Notes: generated by a model from the sequence alone, not told the origin. Positions 16,005-25,166 are shown, numbered from the stretch's first letter. The stretch: DNA of 55,030 nucleotides from Parvibaculum sp035325945 (GCF_035325945.1 NZ_DAOKYX010000018.1:1-55030); one strand, 5' to 3'. Program-made: numbers and translations.

Positions 16005-17531
16005 TCACGCGCCCTGAGCTTCGGCGACCTCTTCTTCCTCGATGTCCCTGGTGGTTTTTTTCGGCAGCTTCACCGCGCGCAGCATGAAGGCCGGAACGTG
16101 ATCGCCGAGCCCGATGACCTTCGGTCCCGCATCCTCGTCATGGCGTCCGCGTCCCCGTCCGCCATGGCGCTCGCGCTGCGGCCGTTCGCGCCGCTCTTGC
16201 TCGCCATGCGCGGGTTCCGCATGCCGGACCTGATGGATTGTTTCCGAGACGAGTTCCGCCACTGGGTCGGCGGGGGGCAGGGCCTCGGAATCGAGAATGG
16301 GCTCGGCCTTGACCGGCTGGGGCGCCCGCTCGCGCCCGCGGCCGCGCCTGGGCTTGCGCTCGCCGCCCTCGGCAGCTTCAGCAGCGCCTTCTGCGGGCGC
16401 CGCTGGCTCATGCCCGGGAGCGGCATCATGCACCGGAATTTCGGTGCCGATCAGCTTCTCGATCTGGGTGAGATATTTGCCGTCCTCGCGCGTCACCAGC
16501 GTATAGGCGGTGCCGGTCTTTCCGGCGCGGCCCGTCCGGCCGATGCGGTGGACATAGTCCTCGGCATGTGTCGGCACGTCGAAATTGAAGACGTGGCTCA
16601 CATCAGGGATGTCGAGGCCGCGCGCGGCGACGTCGCTTGCGACGAGAAGGCGGATGTTGCCGGAGCGGAAGCCGTCCAGCGTCTTCATGCGCGTCGACTG
16701 GTCGAGATCGCCGTGAAGCGCGCCGGCCGAAAAGCCGTGCCGCTCGAGCGAGCGCTGCACGATGGCGACATCGCGCTTGCGGTTGCAGAAGATGATGGCG
16801 TTCTTGCAGTTCTCCGCCCGGATGAGGCGGCGGAGCATATCGCGCTTGTCCTCTCGCGCGGTCTTGACCACGGCCTGCGTGATGTTGGCGCTGGCGGAAG
16901 CGGGACGGGCGACTTCGATGCGTTCGGGATTTTGAAGGAAGGTGTCGGTGAGCCGCTGGATTTCGGGCGGCATGGTCGCGGAGAAGAAGAGCGTCTGCCG
17001 CGTGAATGGGATCTTCTTGCAGATTTCCTCGATGTCGGGAATGAAGCCCATATCGAGCATCCGGTCGGCTTCGTCGATCACGAGGATCTGCACGCCGGTA
17101 AGCAGCACCTTGCCGCGCCCGCAATGGTCGAGCAGGCGGCCCGGCGTGGCGATGAGGACGTCGACGCCGCGGTCGAGCTTCTTTTCCTGGTCGCCGAAGG
17201 AGACGCCGCCGATGAGCAGCGCCATCGAAAGTTTGCTGTACTTGCCGTAGGTTTCGAAATTCTCCGCGACCTGCGCCGCAAGCTCGCGCGTCGGCTCCAG
17301 AATGAGCGAGCGCGGCATCCGCGCCCTGGCGCGTCCGCGTGCCAGCCGGTCGATCATCGGCAGCGTGAAGGACGCCGTCTTGCCGGTGCCGGTCTGCGCG
17401 ATGCCGAGCACGTCTCGCCCGGCAAGCACATGCGGAATGGCCCTCGCCTGAATGGGAGTGGGTTCAGTGTAGCCGGTTTCGGCTACTGCCTTCAGCACAT
17501 CGGCCCCGAGGCCGAGTTCGTCAAATTTCAT
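16005..17531 (-). CDS. rhlE: DEAD-box RNA helicase (RhlE-like)
   Basis: This 508-residue ATP-dependent RNA helicase probably helps RNA unfolding, ribosome assembly or RNA decay. All core motifs are intact: Q motif with YTEPTPIQ, Walker A AQTGTGKT at 45-52, PTRELA, TPGRL, DEAD at 153-156, SAT at 184-186, and in the second domain ARGLDIP and HRIGRTGR. The core ends near residue 380. The remaining 125 residues are a disordered tail rich in Glu, Pro, Arg and Gly, including RRGRGRER and GGRGRGRHD stretches, typical for RNA-binding tails of RhlE proteins. The 190 bases between it and the next minus-strand gene hold no gene. Confidence 0.93.
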   Translation of the reverse strand: MKFDELGLGADVLKAVAETGYTEPTPIQARAIPHVLAGRDVLGIAQTGTGKTASFTLPMIDRLARGRARARMPRSLILEPTRELAAQVAENFETYGKYSKLSMALLIGGVSFGDQEKKLDRGVDVLIATPGRLLDHCGRGKVLLTGVQILVIDEADRMLDMGFIPDIEEICKKIPFTRQTLFFSATMPPEIQRLTDTFLQNPERIEVARPASASANITQAVVKTAREDKRDMLRRLIRAENCKNAIIFCNRKRDVAIVQRSLERHGFSAGALHGDLDQSTRMKTLDGFRSGNIRLLVASDVAARGLDIPDVSHVFNFDVPTHAEDYVHRIGRTGRAGKTGTAYTLVTREDGKYLTQIEKLIGTEIPVHDAAPGHEPAAPAEGAAEAAEGGERKPRRGRGRERAPQPVKAEPILDSEALPPADPVAELVSETIHQVRHAEPAHGEQERRERPQRERHGGRGRGRHDEDAGPKVIGLGDHVPAFMLRAVKLPKKTTRDIEEEEVAEAQGA

Positions 17532-17725
17532 ATAATGAGGCCCGTTTTATACCATTTACCGGCTGCCCGATGGTGGCCCACTCGCAGGGCCCGTGGACGC
17601 TTCAGTCTAGGGGGCAGCCATTTTGCGCGTCGTTCCGCGGCCGCGCTGTCCGCAATTCCGCGCAAAACATAGGGAATACGGAGGCGTTGTCAATTCTTGC
17701 CTCGGTCGCTTATGCCGATGAGACG

Positions 17726-18274
17726 CTAAATCCCGCCGCCAAAGGGCGATATGTTGAGCCCCTGTGGCGGAAACATCGCAGCGAGAAGCGATTGCATGGC
17801 CGCGCGATAATTCTCGTCGCCCGGTCCCTGAACGCTGTCGGCGGAAAGCGCGCCGCGTGCAACCATCCTGTCGCTCATGCAGTAAACGGCGATGACGCGA
17901 AACGGCGCGCCCTGCGGTGCCTCGGCGCCGCCAAGGGCGGCCGCATCCGTGCAGGCGGTTTCGCTCGGCGCGCTCGCTCCGTTGAAGATGAGTACGAGCC
18001 GCGTTCCCTTGCCCGGAGCCGCATTGGCGGGGAGGGGGCTCAGCGGCGCGCCGCCTGCCCATGCCGGTCCATGCAGTCCGGCGACGATGGCCGCCGCATC
18101 CATGCCGGGCGCGGGGGCGCCGCGCAGTTCCACATTGAAGCCGCCCGCCGAGATGACGGAAGGCTTGTAGAGCGAGGTCTGATCGACATAGGAGACGACC
18201 GGGAATGCGAATGCCGCGCTCCCGAAAAATCCAGTCATGGCAAGAGCTAAGGCAAATTTGTGGACACCGCGCAT
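17726..18274 (-). CDS. Exported hypothetical protein
   Basis: I do not recognise this 182-residue protein. A clear signal peptide lies at residues 1-24 (basic start, hydrophobic core, cleavage near AAFAFPVVS). The mature part has a MERGAPAPGMD-like loop region, LVLIFNGAS, a conserved-looking FRVIAVYCMSDRMVARGAL strand-helix segment and two cysteines. The ATG at 18274 is chosen because a perfect GGAGG lies six bases upstream. A longer frame starts 30 bases earlier without a ribosome site. It lies between parE and the helicase on the same strand, with no functional hint from context. It is probably periplasmic or lipid-free secreted. Confidence 0.75.
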   Translation of the reverse strand: MRGVHKFALALAMTGFFGSAAFAFPVVSYVDQTSLYKPSVISAGGFNVELRGAPAPGMDAAAIVAGLHGPAWAGGAPLSPLPANAAPGKGTRLVLIFNGASAPSETACTDAAALGGAEAPQGAPFRVIAVYCMSDRMVARGALSADSVQGPGDENYRAAMQSLLAAMFPPQGLNISPFGGGI

Positions 18275-18372
18275 GATGTGCCTCCATCGGCCGCCCGGCC
18301 TCATTCCAGCGCTGGCCGGGGCGTCCTCATTCTAGGCGCGATGAGCCTGGCCCGGAATCAAATACAAGCGCG

Positions 18373-20409
18373 TCAGATATCGAGGTCGGTCGCGAAGGCC
18401 GCGCGTTCCTGAATGAACTGGAAGCGAAGCTCGGGCTTGTTGCCCATCAGCCGCTCGATGGCGCTTCTCGTTTCCTTGACCTCGGCCTCGGGAACCACCA
18501 CGCGCAGCAGTGTCCGCTTGTCGCGCAGCATGGTCGTTTCCTTGAGCTGAGAGGGAAGCATTTCGCCCAAGCCCTTGAATCTGCTTATTTCTACCTTGGC
18601 GTTGCTCCTGAATTCCTTCTTCAGAAGCTCGTCCTTGTGTGCATCGTCGCGCGCATAGGCCGTCTTGCCGCCCTGGGTGAGCTTGTAGAGCGGCGGCACG
18701 GCGAGATAGAGGTGCCCCTGGCGGATGAGATCCGGCATCTCCTGATAGAAGAAGGTGATGAGCAGCGAGGCGATGTGGGCGCCGTCGACGTCGGCGTCCG
18801 TCATGATGATGATCTTCTCGTAGCGAAGATCGGCATCGCGATAATGCGAGCCCGTGCGCACGCCAAGCGCCTGAACGAGATCGGAGATCTGCTGGTTCTG
18901 CTGCAGCTTCGCGCCGCTCGCGGAGGCGACGTTGAGGATCTTGCCGCGCAAGGGCAGGATCGCCTGCGTCGCGCGGTCGCGCGCCTGCTTCGCCGAGCCG
19001 CCGGCCGAATCGCCCTCGACGATGAAGAGTTCGGAATTTTCCGCGCCGGCCTGCGCGCAGTCCGCGAGCTTGCCCGGCAGGCGCAGCTTTCGCGTCGCCG
19101 TCTTGCGCGCGACATCCTTCTCCTGCCGCCGCCTCAGCCGGTCCTCGGAGCGGTCGATCACCCAGTCGAGGAGCTTGTTCGCCTGCTGGGGCGAGGCCGT
19201 CAGCCAGTGGTCGAAATGGTCGCCGATCGCCTTCTCGACCAGCCTTTGCGCCTCGGGGCTTGCGAGTTTTTCCTTCGTCTGTCCTTGAAATTCGGGCTCG
19301 CGGATGAAGACGGAGAGAAGAACCGTCGCCGTGCCGAGCACGTCTTCCGCCTGAATTTGCGCCGCCTTCCTGTTGCCGACGAGTTCGCCATAGGCCTTGA
19401 GGCCCTTGGTCAGCGCCGCGCGCAAGCCTGCCTCATGCGTGCCGCCCTCGCTGGTCGGCACGGTGTTGCAGTAGGAATGGACGATGCCTTCGCCGCCGCC
19501 ATGCCAGGCGATGGCCCATTCAGCCGCGCCATGCGCGCCCGCGCGCGAAACCTTGCCGGAAAAGGGGTCGGCCGTCACCCAGTCCTGCTCGCCGATCTCT
19601 GCGCGCAGGAAGTCGACGAGCCCGCCCGGAAAATGCAGCACGTCCTCGGCGGGCGTTTCGTCCTTGATGAGGGCGGGGGCGCAGTGCCAGCGGATCTCGA
19701 CGCCGCCGAAGAGATAGGCCTTCGCGCGCGCCATGCGGTAGAGACGCGCGGGTTTGAATGCCGCGCCCTTGCCGAAGATTTCGGCGTCGGGATGGAAGGT
19801 GATCCTCGTGCCGCGCCGGTTCTGGATGCGCCCTTCGTCGATCAGCTTCGTCTTCGGCGCGCCGCGCTCATAGATCTGGCGATAGAGCGTCTGGTCGCGC
19901 GCGACCTCGACCTCGAGCCGGTCGGAAAGCGCGTTGACGACGGAGACGCCGACGCCATGAAGGCCGCCCGATGTCTCATAGGCTTTGCCGCCGAACTTGC
20001 CGCCCGAATGGAGCGTGGTGAGGATGACCTCGAGCGCCGACTTGTTCTTGAACTTCGGATGCGGGTCGATCGGAATGCCGCGTCCGTTATCGGCGACCGT
20101 CAGGCTCCCGTCCTCGTGCAGCGTCACGTCGATCCAGCCCGCATGGCCCGCCACGGCCTCGTCCATGGCGTTGTCGAGCACTTCGGCGAAGAGGTGGTGC
20201 AGCGCCTTCTCGTCGGTGCCGCCGATATACATGCCCGGCCGCCGGCGCACGGGCTCGAGCCCCTCGAGAACCTCGATGTCCTTGGCCGAATAGGTGCCGT
20301 CGTCCTTTGCGGCTCTGGGCGCGGATTTTGCCTGTTTCGGCGCCTTGGGCGCAGCGGCGAAGAGATCGTCGATAGGGGCGGCGGGCTTGGTCGGCTTGCG
20401 AGCGGCCAT
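18373..20409 (-). CDS. parE: DNA topoisomerase IV subunit B (ParE)
   Basis: ParE is the ATPase subunit of topoisomerase IV, which decatenates daughter chromosomes. The 678-residue protein has a basic Ala/Lys-rich leader of about 40 residues and then the GHKL ATPase domain (LEGLEPVRRRPGMYIG, DNAMDEAVAG with the Mg-binding Asn, GRGIPIDPHP, GGLHGVGVSVVNALS). The TOPRIM domain follows with ELFIVEGDSAGGSAKQARDR and the metal-binding DADVDGAH. The ending ERAAFATDLDI is typical for ParE rather than GyrB. GyrB would have a longer TOPRIM insert in many groups. It is transcribed alone or after the O-methyltransferase. Confidence 0.96.
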   Translation of the reverse strand: MAARKPTKPAAPIDDLFAAAPKAPKQAKSAPRAAKDDGTYSAKDIEVLEGLEPVRRRPGMYIGGTDEKALHHLFAEVLDNAMDEAVAGHAGWIDVTLHEDGSLTVADNGRGIPIDPHPKFKNKSALEVILTTLHSGGKFGGKAYETSGGLHGVGVSVVNALSDRLEVEVARDQTLYRQIYERGAPKTKLIDEGRIQNRRGTRITFHPDAEIFGKGAAFKPARLYRMARAKAYLFGGVEIRWHCAPALIKDETPAEDVLHFPGGLVDFLRAEIGEQDWVTADPFSGKVSRAGAHGAAEWAIAWHGGGEGIVHSYCNTVPTSEGGTHEAGLRAALTKGLKAYGELVGNRKAAQIQAEDVLGTATVLLSVFIREPEFQGQTKEKLASPEAQRLVEKAIGDHFDHWLTASPQQANKLLDWVIDRSEDRLRRRQEKDVARKTATRKLRLPGKLADCAQAGAENSELFIVEGDSAGGSAKQARDRATQAILPLRGKILNVASASGAKLQQNQQISDLVQALGVRTGSHYRDADLRYEKIIIMTDADVDGAHIASLLITFFYQEMPDLIRQGHLYLAVPPLYKLTQGGKTAYARDDAHKDELLKKEFRSNAKVEISRFKGLGEMLPSQLKETTMLRDKRTLLRVVVPEAEVKETRSAIERLMGNKPELRFQFIQERAAFATDLDI

Positions 20410-20502
20410 GAAAACTCGAACTTGAAGCTGGGGGAACGAATCGAGGCCGATTGTAGGGCGGGGGAGGCGGATGGGGCAAATGACGCTGGTTCGGCCAGGT
20501 TT

Positions 20503-21612
20503 CTAGGCCGGGCTCGCCTCGATCACGCTGGCAAGCCCCACCGTCGGCACGATGCGGTCGAGCCTGAATCCCGCCTTGGCCATCAGCGCGCGATATTCCT
20601 CCTCGGTGCGCTCCCGGCCCGTCGTCGCCACCAGCATTTCGAGATCGAGGAATTTCGAGAAATGCGCGACTCCCGGTTCGGGGATGACGTGTTCGAGCAG
20701 GAGCAGCTTCCCCGTGGGTGGAATCCTGGCGCGGATGTTTTTCATGATGAGGATGGATTCCTCGTCCGACCAGTCATGGATGATGTGCTTCATCACATAG
20801 GCGTCGGCGCCGCCCGGCACACCATCGAAGAAGCTGCCGCCCTCGACCGTCACCCGCGAGCCGAGCCCGGAGGCGTCGAGATAGCGCCGCGCGCCTTCCG
20901 CCGTCTGCGGCAGATCGTAGAGAATGCCCTTCATGCCCGGATTGAGCATGAGGATGGAGCCGAGCACCGCGCCATAGCCGCCGCCAATGTCGGCGACCGT
21001 CTTGAAGGGCGAGAAATCATAGGCCGCGAGAATGGGGTCCAGCTCCATCTCCGAAACATTGATCATGCCCTTGTCGAAAATGTCGCCGCGCTCCCTGTCG
21101 CCCGAGAGATACTCAAACGACTTCATGCCGTGCAGATGCTCGATCGCGTTGCCGCCGGTCGCCACGCAATGCGCGAGGTCGCCCCAGTTCGCCCAGTTGA
21201 TCTGCCCCTGAAAGATCGAGAAATGCCGCATCGATTGCGGATGGTCTGTCCTCAGCGTCGCGCCGAGCGGCGTCAGCCGGAAATTGCCGAGACTGTCCTC
21301 GGCGAATACGCCGACGGTCGAGAGCGCGCGCATCACGCGATAGAGCGCGTCCGGATCGGCGCCCACTTTCTCGGCAAGCGTGCGCGACGAGATGGCGGCG
21401 TCTTCGCTCATATGGTCGGCGATGGCGAATTTCGCCGCGACCGAGATTGCCTGCGAGATCCAGAAGCCCGAAAGCATCTCGATGAGGGCGACGGGCGGCG
21501 GCACCATTCTGCGTGCAAAGGTTGTGAATTTCAGTCTGGCCTTGCCGACAAGCGCGGCAATGGACGCAGGCGGAAGTTTGGGTTTCGCCGTCCTTATCCT
21601 GACGCTTTCCAT
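20503..21612 (-). CDS. SAM-dependent O-methyltransferase (AOMT/hydroxyneurosporene-type)
   Basis: This 369-residue protein belongs to the class II O-methyltransferases. A helical dimerisation domain occupies about residues 40-160 (GFWISQAISVAAKFAIADHM). The Rossmann domain follows, with the SAM-binding VADIGGGYGAVLG, an acidic LYDLPQTAE strand end, and the HDWSDEESILIMKN block containing the catalytic-type His. Relatives methylate phenols, carotenoid hydroxyls or polyketides, and the substrate here is unknown. No other pigment or natural-product genes are nearby. The gene is divergent from the flavin reductase at 21775, so a shared regulatory region lies at 21613-21774. Confidence 0.88.
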   Translation of the reverse strand: MESVRIRTAKPKLPPASIAALVGKARLKFTTFARRMVPPPVALIEMLSGFWISQAISVAAKFAIADHMSEDAAISSRTLAEKVGADPDALYRVMRALSTVGVFAEDSLGNFRLTPLGATLRTDHPQSMRHFSIFQGQINWANWGDLAHCVATGGNAIEHLHGMKSFEYLSGDRERGDIFDKGMINVSEMELDPILAAYDFSPFKTVADIGGGYGAVLGSILMLNPGMKGILYDLPQTAEGARRYLDASGLGSRVTVEGGSFFDGVPGGADAYVMKHIIHDWSDEESILIMKNIRARIPPTGKLLLLEHVIPEPGVAHFSKFLDLEMLVATTGRERTEEEYRALMAKAGFRLDRIVPTVGLASVIEASPA

Positions 21613-21774
21613 GATGCGATCCTCTGAGATCCCGCCCCGAAACCGTGCGTCAGTCTAATCCCGTCCGCCGGGCGCCCGCAATTCGCTCCCTTCCGCTTCG
21701 CCTGCCGGTCGGGCTTGCGTGAAACGGCCGATATGCCACATTCGGACATTACCGAAATTGCGAGGGGGAAAGTC

Positions 21775-23097
21775 ATGTCCGATAGTCCGGCCCAGGCGGC
21801 TAAAACCACCATTGCAACGCCGTTGACGCTGCCCTGCGGCGCGACCTTGAGAAACCGCCTGTCCAAGGCGGCGATGACCGAGGGCCTGGGCGATGCGCAG
21901 AACCGCGCCACCGAGGCGCATGTGAAGCTCTATCGCCGCTGGGCCGAGGGCGGGGCGGGCATGCTCCTTACCGGCAATGTGCAGGTCGATCGCCGCTGCA
22001 TGGAGCGCCCCGGCAATGTCGCGATCGACGGTCCGCAGTCGAACGAAGCTCTCGCCGCGCTGCGCGCCTATGCGAAGGCCGGAACCGTCAACGACACGCA
22101 TCTCTGGATGCAGATCAATCATGCGGGCCGCCAGACGCCCGCATCGGTGAACAGCGAGCCGCTCGCTCCGTCCGACAAGGCGCTCGATATGCCGGGCGCA
22201 CAATTCGGCAAGCCCCGCGCCATGAGTGGCGCCGAGATCGAGGACGTCATCCGCCGCTTCGCCCATGTCGCCACCATCGCGCGCGAGACGGGCTTCACAG
22301 GCGTCCAGGTTCACGGTGCGCATGGCTACCTCATCTCCGAATTCCTTTCGCCCGACGTGAACACGCGCACGGACGAATGGGGCGGCAGCCTCGAAAACCG
22401 CGCGCGCCTGCTTCTCGAGATCGTGCGCGCCATCCGCAAGGCGGTCGGCCCGGATTTTCCGGTCTCAGTGAAGCTCAATTCCGCCGACTTCCAGCGCGGC
22501 GGTTTCTCGCATGAGGATTCGATCAAGGTTGCCGCATGGCTCAATGCCGAGGCGATCGACCTTCTCGAAATTTCGGGCGGCACTTACGAGCAGCCGCGCC
22601 TCGTCGGCCTCGACGACATGACGCTCCATCCCGAGAAGGCCGAAAAGCGCAAGGAGAGCACCATCGCGCGCGAAGCCTACTTCCTCGAATATGCGCGCGA
22701 CATCCGCGCCGCGGTGACCATGCCGCTCATGGTGACGGGCGGTTTCCGCACCATCGGCGGCATGAATGCGGCGCTTGCCTCGGGCACGATGGATGTCGTC
22801 GGCCTTGCGCGCCCGCTCTGCGTCGATCCTTCCGCGCCGGCGCGGCTTCTCTGCGGCGCGGTGCGCGAGGTGCCGGCCTATGAAAAATCGCTGCGCATCG
22901 GCCCCGGAATTCTCGGGCCGCACAGCCGCTTCAATATCATGAAGGCGCTCAATGGCTGGGGGCAGCAGGGCTGGTTCTGCCTGCAGATTCTGCGCATGGG
23001 GCAGGGCCTCGACCCGGATCTCAATCTCGGCGTCTTCAAGGCGTTCCGCGCCTATGCGAAGAACGAGGCGAAGACGGCGGCAGCCCTGATGCGCTGA
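21775..23097 (+). CDS. NADH:flavin oxidoreductase (old yellow enzyme family)
   Basis: This 440-residue FMN-dependent TIM-barrel protein reduces activated C=C bonds. Family motifs are NRLSKAAMTEGL at the start of the barrel, WMQINHAGRQ, the substrate-binding HGAHGYLISEFLSPDVNTR with its paired His, GGSLENRARLLLEIV, and phosphate-binding MVTGGFRT and GLARPLCVDP. It is a stand-alone OYE domain without the Fe-S and NAD domains of 2,4-dienoyl-CoA reductase. About 60 C-terminal residues extend past the barrel. The ATG at 21775 follows a GAGGGGGAAA ribosome site. A longer frame begins at 21715 without one. The substrate is unknown. Confidence 0.9.
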   Translation: MSDSPAQAAKTTIATPLTLPCGATLRNRLSKAAMTEGLGDAQNRATEAHVKLYRRWAEGGAGMLLTGNVQVDRRCMERPGNVAIDGPQSNEALAALRAYAKAGTVNDTHLWMQINHAGRQTPASVNSEPLAPSDKALDMPGAQFGKPRAMSGAEIEDVIRRFAHVATIARETGFTGVQVHGAHGYLISEFLSPDVNTRTDEWGGSLENRARLLLEIVRAIRKAVGPDFPVSVKLNSADFQRGGFSHEDSIKVAAWLNAEAIDLLEISGGTYEQPRLVGLDDMTLHPEKAEKRKESTIAREAYFLEYARDIRAAVTMPLMVTGGFRTIGGMNAALASGTMDVVGLARPLCVDPSAPARLLCGAVREVPAYEKSLRIGPGILGPHSRFNIMKALNGWGQQGWFCLQILRMGQGLDPDLNLGVFKAFRAYAKNEAKTAAALMR

Positions 23098-23114
23098 CTT
23101 TGCCGTTCGCAACC

Positions 23115-23197
23115 TGTCACCCCGGACTTGATCCGGGGTCCAGCTTTGCCGCGCGTGCGAGGAAGATGGATGCCGGATCGAGCCCGGCATGACGGAC
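23115..23197. repeat. Dispersed intergenic repeat with two palindromes
   Basis: Between two converging genes lies a pair of hairpins. The first is CCCCGGA/TCCGGGG at 23120-23138, embedded in GTCACCCCGGACTTGATCC. The second is ATGCCGG/CCCGGCAT near 23169-23191. This arrangement (ACCCCGGACTTGATCCGGGG ... GGATGCCGGATCGAG-CCGGCATGAC) is a widespread extragenic palindromic element in alphaproteobacterial genomes. Only one copy is in this window. Confidence 0.7.
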
Positions 23198-23242
23198 AGG
23201 TGTCGCAACACGGGTCGCTCGCTTCTTGCTGCCTTGAAAGCC

Positions 23243-23965
23243 TCACCACCGGCCGGAGGCGCCGCCACCGCCCGAGCTCCCGCCGCCTCCGCCGAAGCCG
23301 CCACCCGAGCCGCCGCCAAATCCTCCGCCTCCGCCGCCCCACCAGATGCCTCCGCCACGCCCGCCGCGACGGCGCGCATTGGCGACGAAGAACATCCACA
23401 CGAGGAAGAAGATGAGGAAGGGCACGACGTCCCGCCAGTCGCCCTGATCACCGGTTTCTTCGGGCAGGGCGCCGCCGCCCAGAACCGTCAGGATCGCGTT
23501 CGTGCCGGCCTCGATCCCGCCGGGAAGATCGCCCTCCCTGAAATGCGGCGTGACGATGTTGCGGATGATCTGGCTTGCGAGCGCATCGGTCAGCGTTCCT
23601 TCGAGCCCGTAGCCGACCTCGATCCGCATCTCGCGCTCGTTGGGCGCGATGAGGAAGAGGACGCCGTTGTCCTTGTCCTTCAGGCCGAGCGCCCATGTGC
23701 GGAAGAGCGCATTGGCGTAGCTTTCGATGTCGTTCCCCTGAAGCGAGGGCACGGTCGCGACGACCACCTGGTTCGTGGTCTTCGCCTCATGCGCGGCGAG
23801 CGCGGCCTCGAGCCTGGCGATCTCGTCTGCGGGCAGCACATGCGCCGCGTCGACCACCCGCCCGGTGAGCGGCGGAAAGGCGATCCCGGCCGCAAGCGCC
23901 GCGCCCGCCGCGAGCCCCAGCCAGAGCCCGAGCAGAAGCGCAGGCAGGGGCCAGCGGCGCGGCAT
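23243..23965 (-). CDS. TPM-domain membrane protein with Gly-rich tail (YgcG-like)
   Basis: This 240-residue protein has an N-terminal signal or anchor (residues 1-25, ending AALAAGIAFP). A periplasmic TPM domain of about 32-165 follows (GRVVDAAHVLPADEIARLE, TTNQVVVATVPSLQG, GVLFLIAPNEREMRIEVGYGLEG), then a membrane helix around 178-197, and a tail of about 40 residues made almost only of Gly and Ser with Trp. This is the standard YgcG architecture. TPM proteins are implicated in membrane-protein or photosystem repair and phosphatase activity in plants. The bacterial role is unclear. It overlaps lemA by the ATGA junction, a common pairing. Confidence 0.9.
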   Translation of the reverse strand: MPRRWPLPALLLGLWLGLAAGAALAAGIAFPPLTGRVVDAAHVLPADEIARLEAALAAHEAKTTNQVVVATVPSLQGNDIESYANALFRTWALGLKDKDNGVLFLIAPNEREMRIEVGYGLEGTLTDALASQIIRNIVTPHFREGDLPGGIEAGTNAILTVLGGGALPEETGDQGDWRDVVPFLIFFLVWMFFVANARRRGGRGGGIWWGGGGGGFGGGSGGGFGGGGGSSGGGGASGRW

Positions 23966-24558
23966 CAGAACTGAACCTGTGGCGCCTTTTCCGCGCCCGC
24001 TTCGGCCGCGAAATTGGCCCGCGGCTGGGCGGAGGGATAGAAGATCGCCGCGACGAACCGGCCGGGATAGGTGCGGAGCGTCGTGTTGTAGGTCTGCACG
24101 GCCTGAATATAGTCGCGGCGCGCCACCGAGATGCGGTTCTCGGTTCCCTCGAGCTGCGATTGCAGCGTCAGGAAATTCTCGTTCGCCTTGAGCTGGGGAT
24201 ATTGCTCCGCGACGACGAGCAGGCGCGAGAGCGCGCCGCCGAGTTCGCGCTGCGCCCGGTCATATTGCTCCACCGATTTCGGATCGCTGGGATCGGGTGC
24301 CGGAAGCTGACCCACACGCGCCCGCGCATTCGTCACTTCGGTCAGAACCTTTTCCTCATGCGTCGCATAGCCCTTGACGGTCGCCACCAGATTGGGAACG
24401 AGGTCGGCGCGCCGCTGATACTGGTTGAGCACCTGCGACCATGCCGCATTCGCCGCCTCGTCCTGACGCGGAATGGTGTTGACGCTGGAAAAGAGCCAGA
24501 TCAGGCCCAGCAGAATGATGGCAATGATGCCCCAGAGCACGACGCGCGCGTTCGACAT
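23965..24558 (-). CDS. lemA: LemA family membrane protein
   Basis: This 197-residue protein has one N-terminal membrane helix (about 7-25) after MSNARVV. The LemA domain follows: DEAANAAWSQVLNQYQRRAD with the LVPNLVATVKGYATHE block, QPLKAN-like QYPQLKANENFLTLQ, and the C-terminal YNTTLRTYPGRFVAAIFY. The domain forms a long antiparallel helical bundle outside the membrane. LemA proteins of unknown biochemical role commonly pair with TPM proteins, as here, where the two overlap by four bases. The ATG at 24558 has GAGAGGG upstream. A longer frame to 24705 lacks similarity. Confidence 0.9.
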   Translation of the reverse strand: MSNARVVLWGIIAIILLGLIWLFSSVNTIPRQDEAANAAWSQVLNQYQRRADLVPNLVATVKGYATHEEKVLTEVTNARARVGQLPAPDPSDPKSVEQYDRAQRELGGALSRLLVVAEQYPQLKANENFLTLQSQLEGTENRISVARRDYIQAVQTYNTTLRTYPGRFVAAIFYPSAQPRANFAAEAGAEKAPQVQF

Positions 24559-25066
24559 GAGATCCCTCTCATTCCCTTTGTCCGATGCGCAAACGCTATC
24601 TGCCATCGGCCCATTCGGCAACGCGGCGGCATTGCCATGCAGGAGAGGAAATAGGGTGCCGTTTGGGGATGGTAAGTGGGGATTTCCTGTTCGGAACATA
24701 TGCAACCCCGCTCAGCGGAAGCCCCGGATCTCCTGTCGGGCGTTCCTTGCGGGGTTGCTTATGGATGTGCCTCTGGCACTCGCCCGCGCTTTAAAGCCGG
24801 GCCTGATCCATTGTCTCGATCGCCTGCGCACTCAATGTGCGTAATGCTGACGTCAGACTTGTGTTGCGCTCTGTGGCCTACAATGTTTGCTGACCGACTA
24901 CGCAGGTAGAACGCGACAGGGTGACGATGAAGTGCAAGGTTCAAGACTTTCAGAACCTTCCTTGCGTCGGTGGATTCATCTTCTGAAACCTCCTCCTTCA
25001 AGTCTCTGATGCAGGAAAAGGCTAGGCCAAATCGGTGCGGAACGTCAATAACAAAAGCCTGATTTG
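24559..25066. other. Less GC-rich contig end without a recognised gene
   Basis: About 500 bases lie between lemA and the second scaffold gap. The part nearest lemA looks like ordinary intergenic DNA of this genome. From about 24840 to 25066 the composition is visibly richer in A and T than everything around it. No RNA gene, insertion-sequence end or regulatory motif is recognisable. A minus-strand open frame (24759-25064) enters from the gap. Confidence 0.6.
24759..25064 (-). CDS. Possible 3' end of an unrecognised gene, cut by the gap
   Basis: A minus-strand frame of 101 codons enters from the N gap and ends at a TAA at 24759. Its first 60 or so residues look protein-like (AFVIDVPHRFGLAFSCIRD, then an acidic EEVSEDESTDARKVL). 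The last 40 look like translated intergenic DNA. I do not recognise a family. The distinct composition suggests either acquired DNA or the edge of an accessory gene. It may be non-coding, since no start is available and the gap hides the upstream part. Confidence 0.25.
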   Translation of the reverse strand, partial: NQAFVIDVPHRFGLAFSCIRDLKEEVSEDESTDARKVLKVLNLALHRHPVAFYLRSRSANIVGHRAQHKSDVSITHIECAGDRDNGSGPALKRGRVPEAHP

Positions 25067-25166
25067 NNNNNNNNNNNNNNNNNNNNNNNNNNNNNNNNNN
25101 NNNNNNNNNNNNNNNNNNNNNNNNNNNNNNNNNNNNNNNNNNNNNNNNNNNNNNNNNNNNNNNNNN
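25067..25166. other. Scaffold gap (100 N)
   Basis: A run of exactly 100 N. Unlike the first gap, its flanks share no sequence. It removes the start of the VOC protein gene to the right, so the join is of unknown size and not verified by overlap. Confidence 0.95.

Noticed and set aside
23243..23400. Repetitive CCGCC-type DNA that could be mistaken for a repeat array
   Set aside because: It encodes the glycine-rich C-terminal tail of the TPM-domain protein in the correct frame. There are no spacers and no repeat unit beyond glycine codons, so it is not a CRISPR or satellite.
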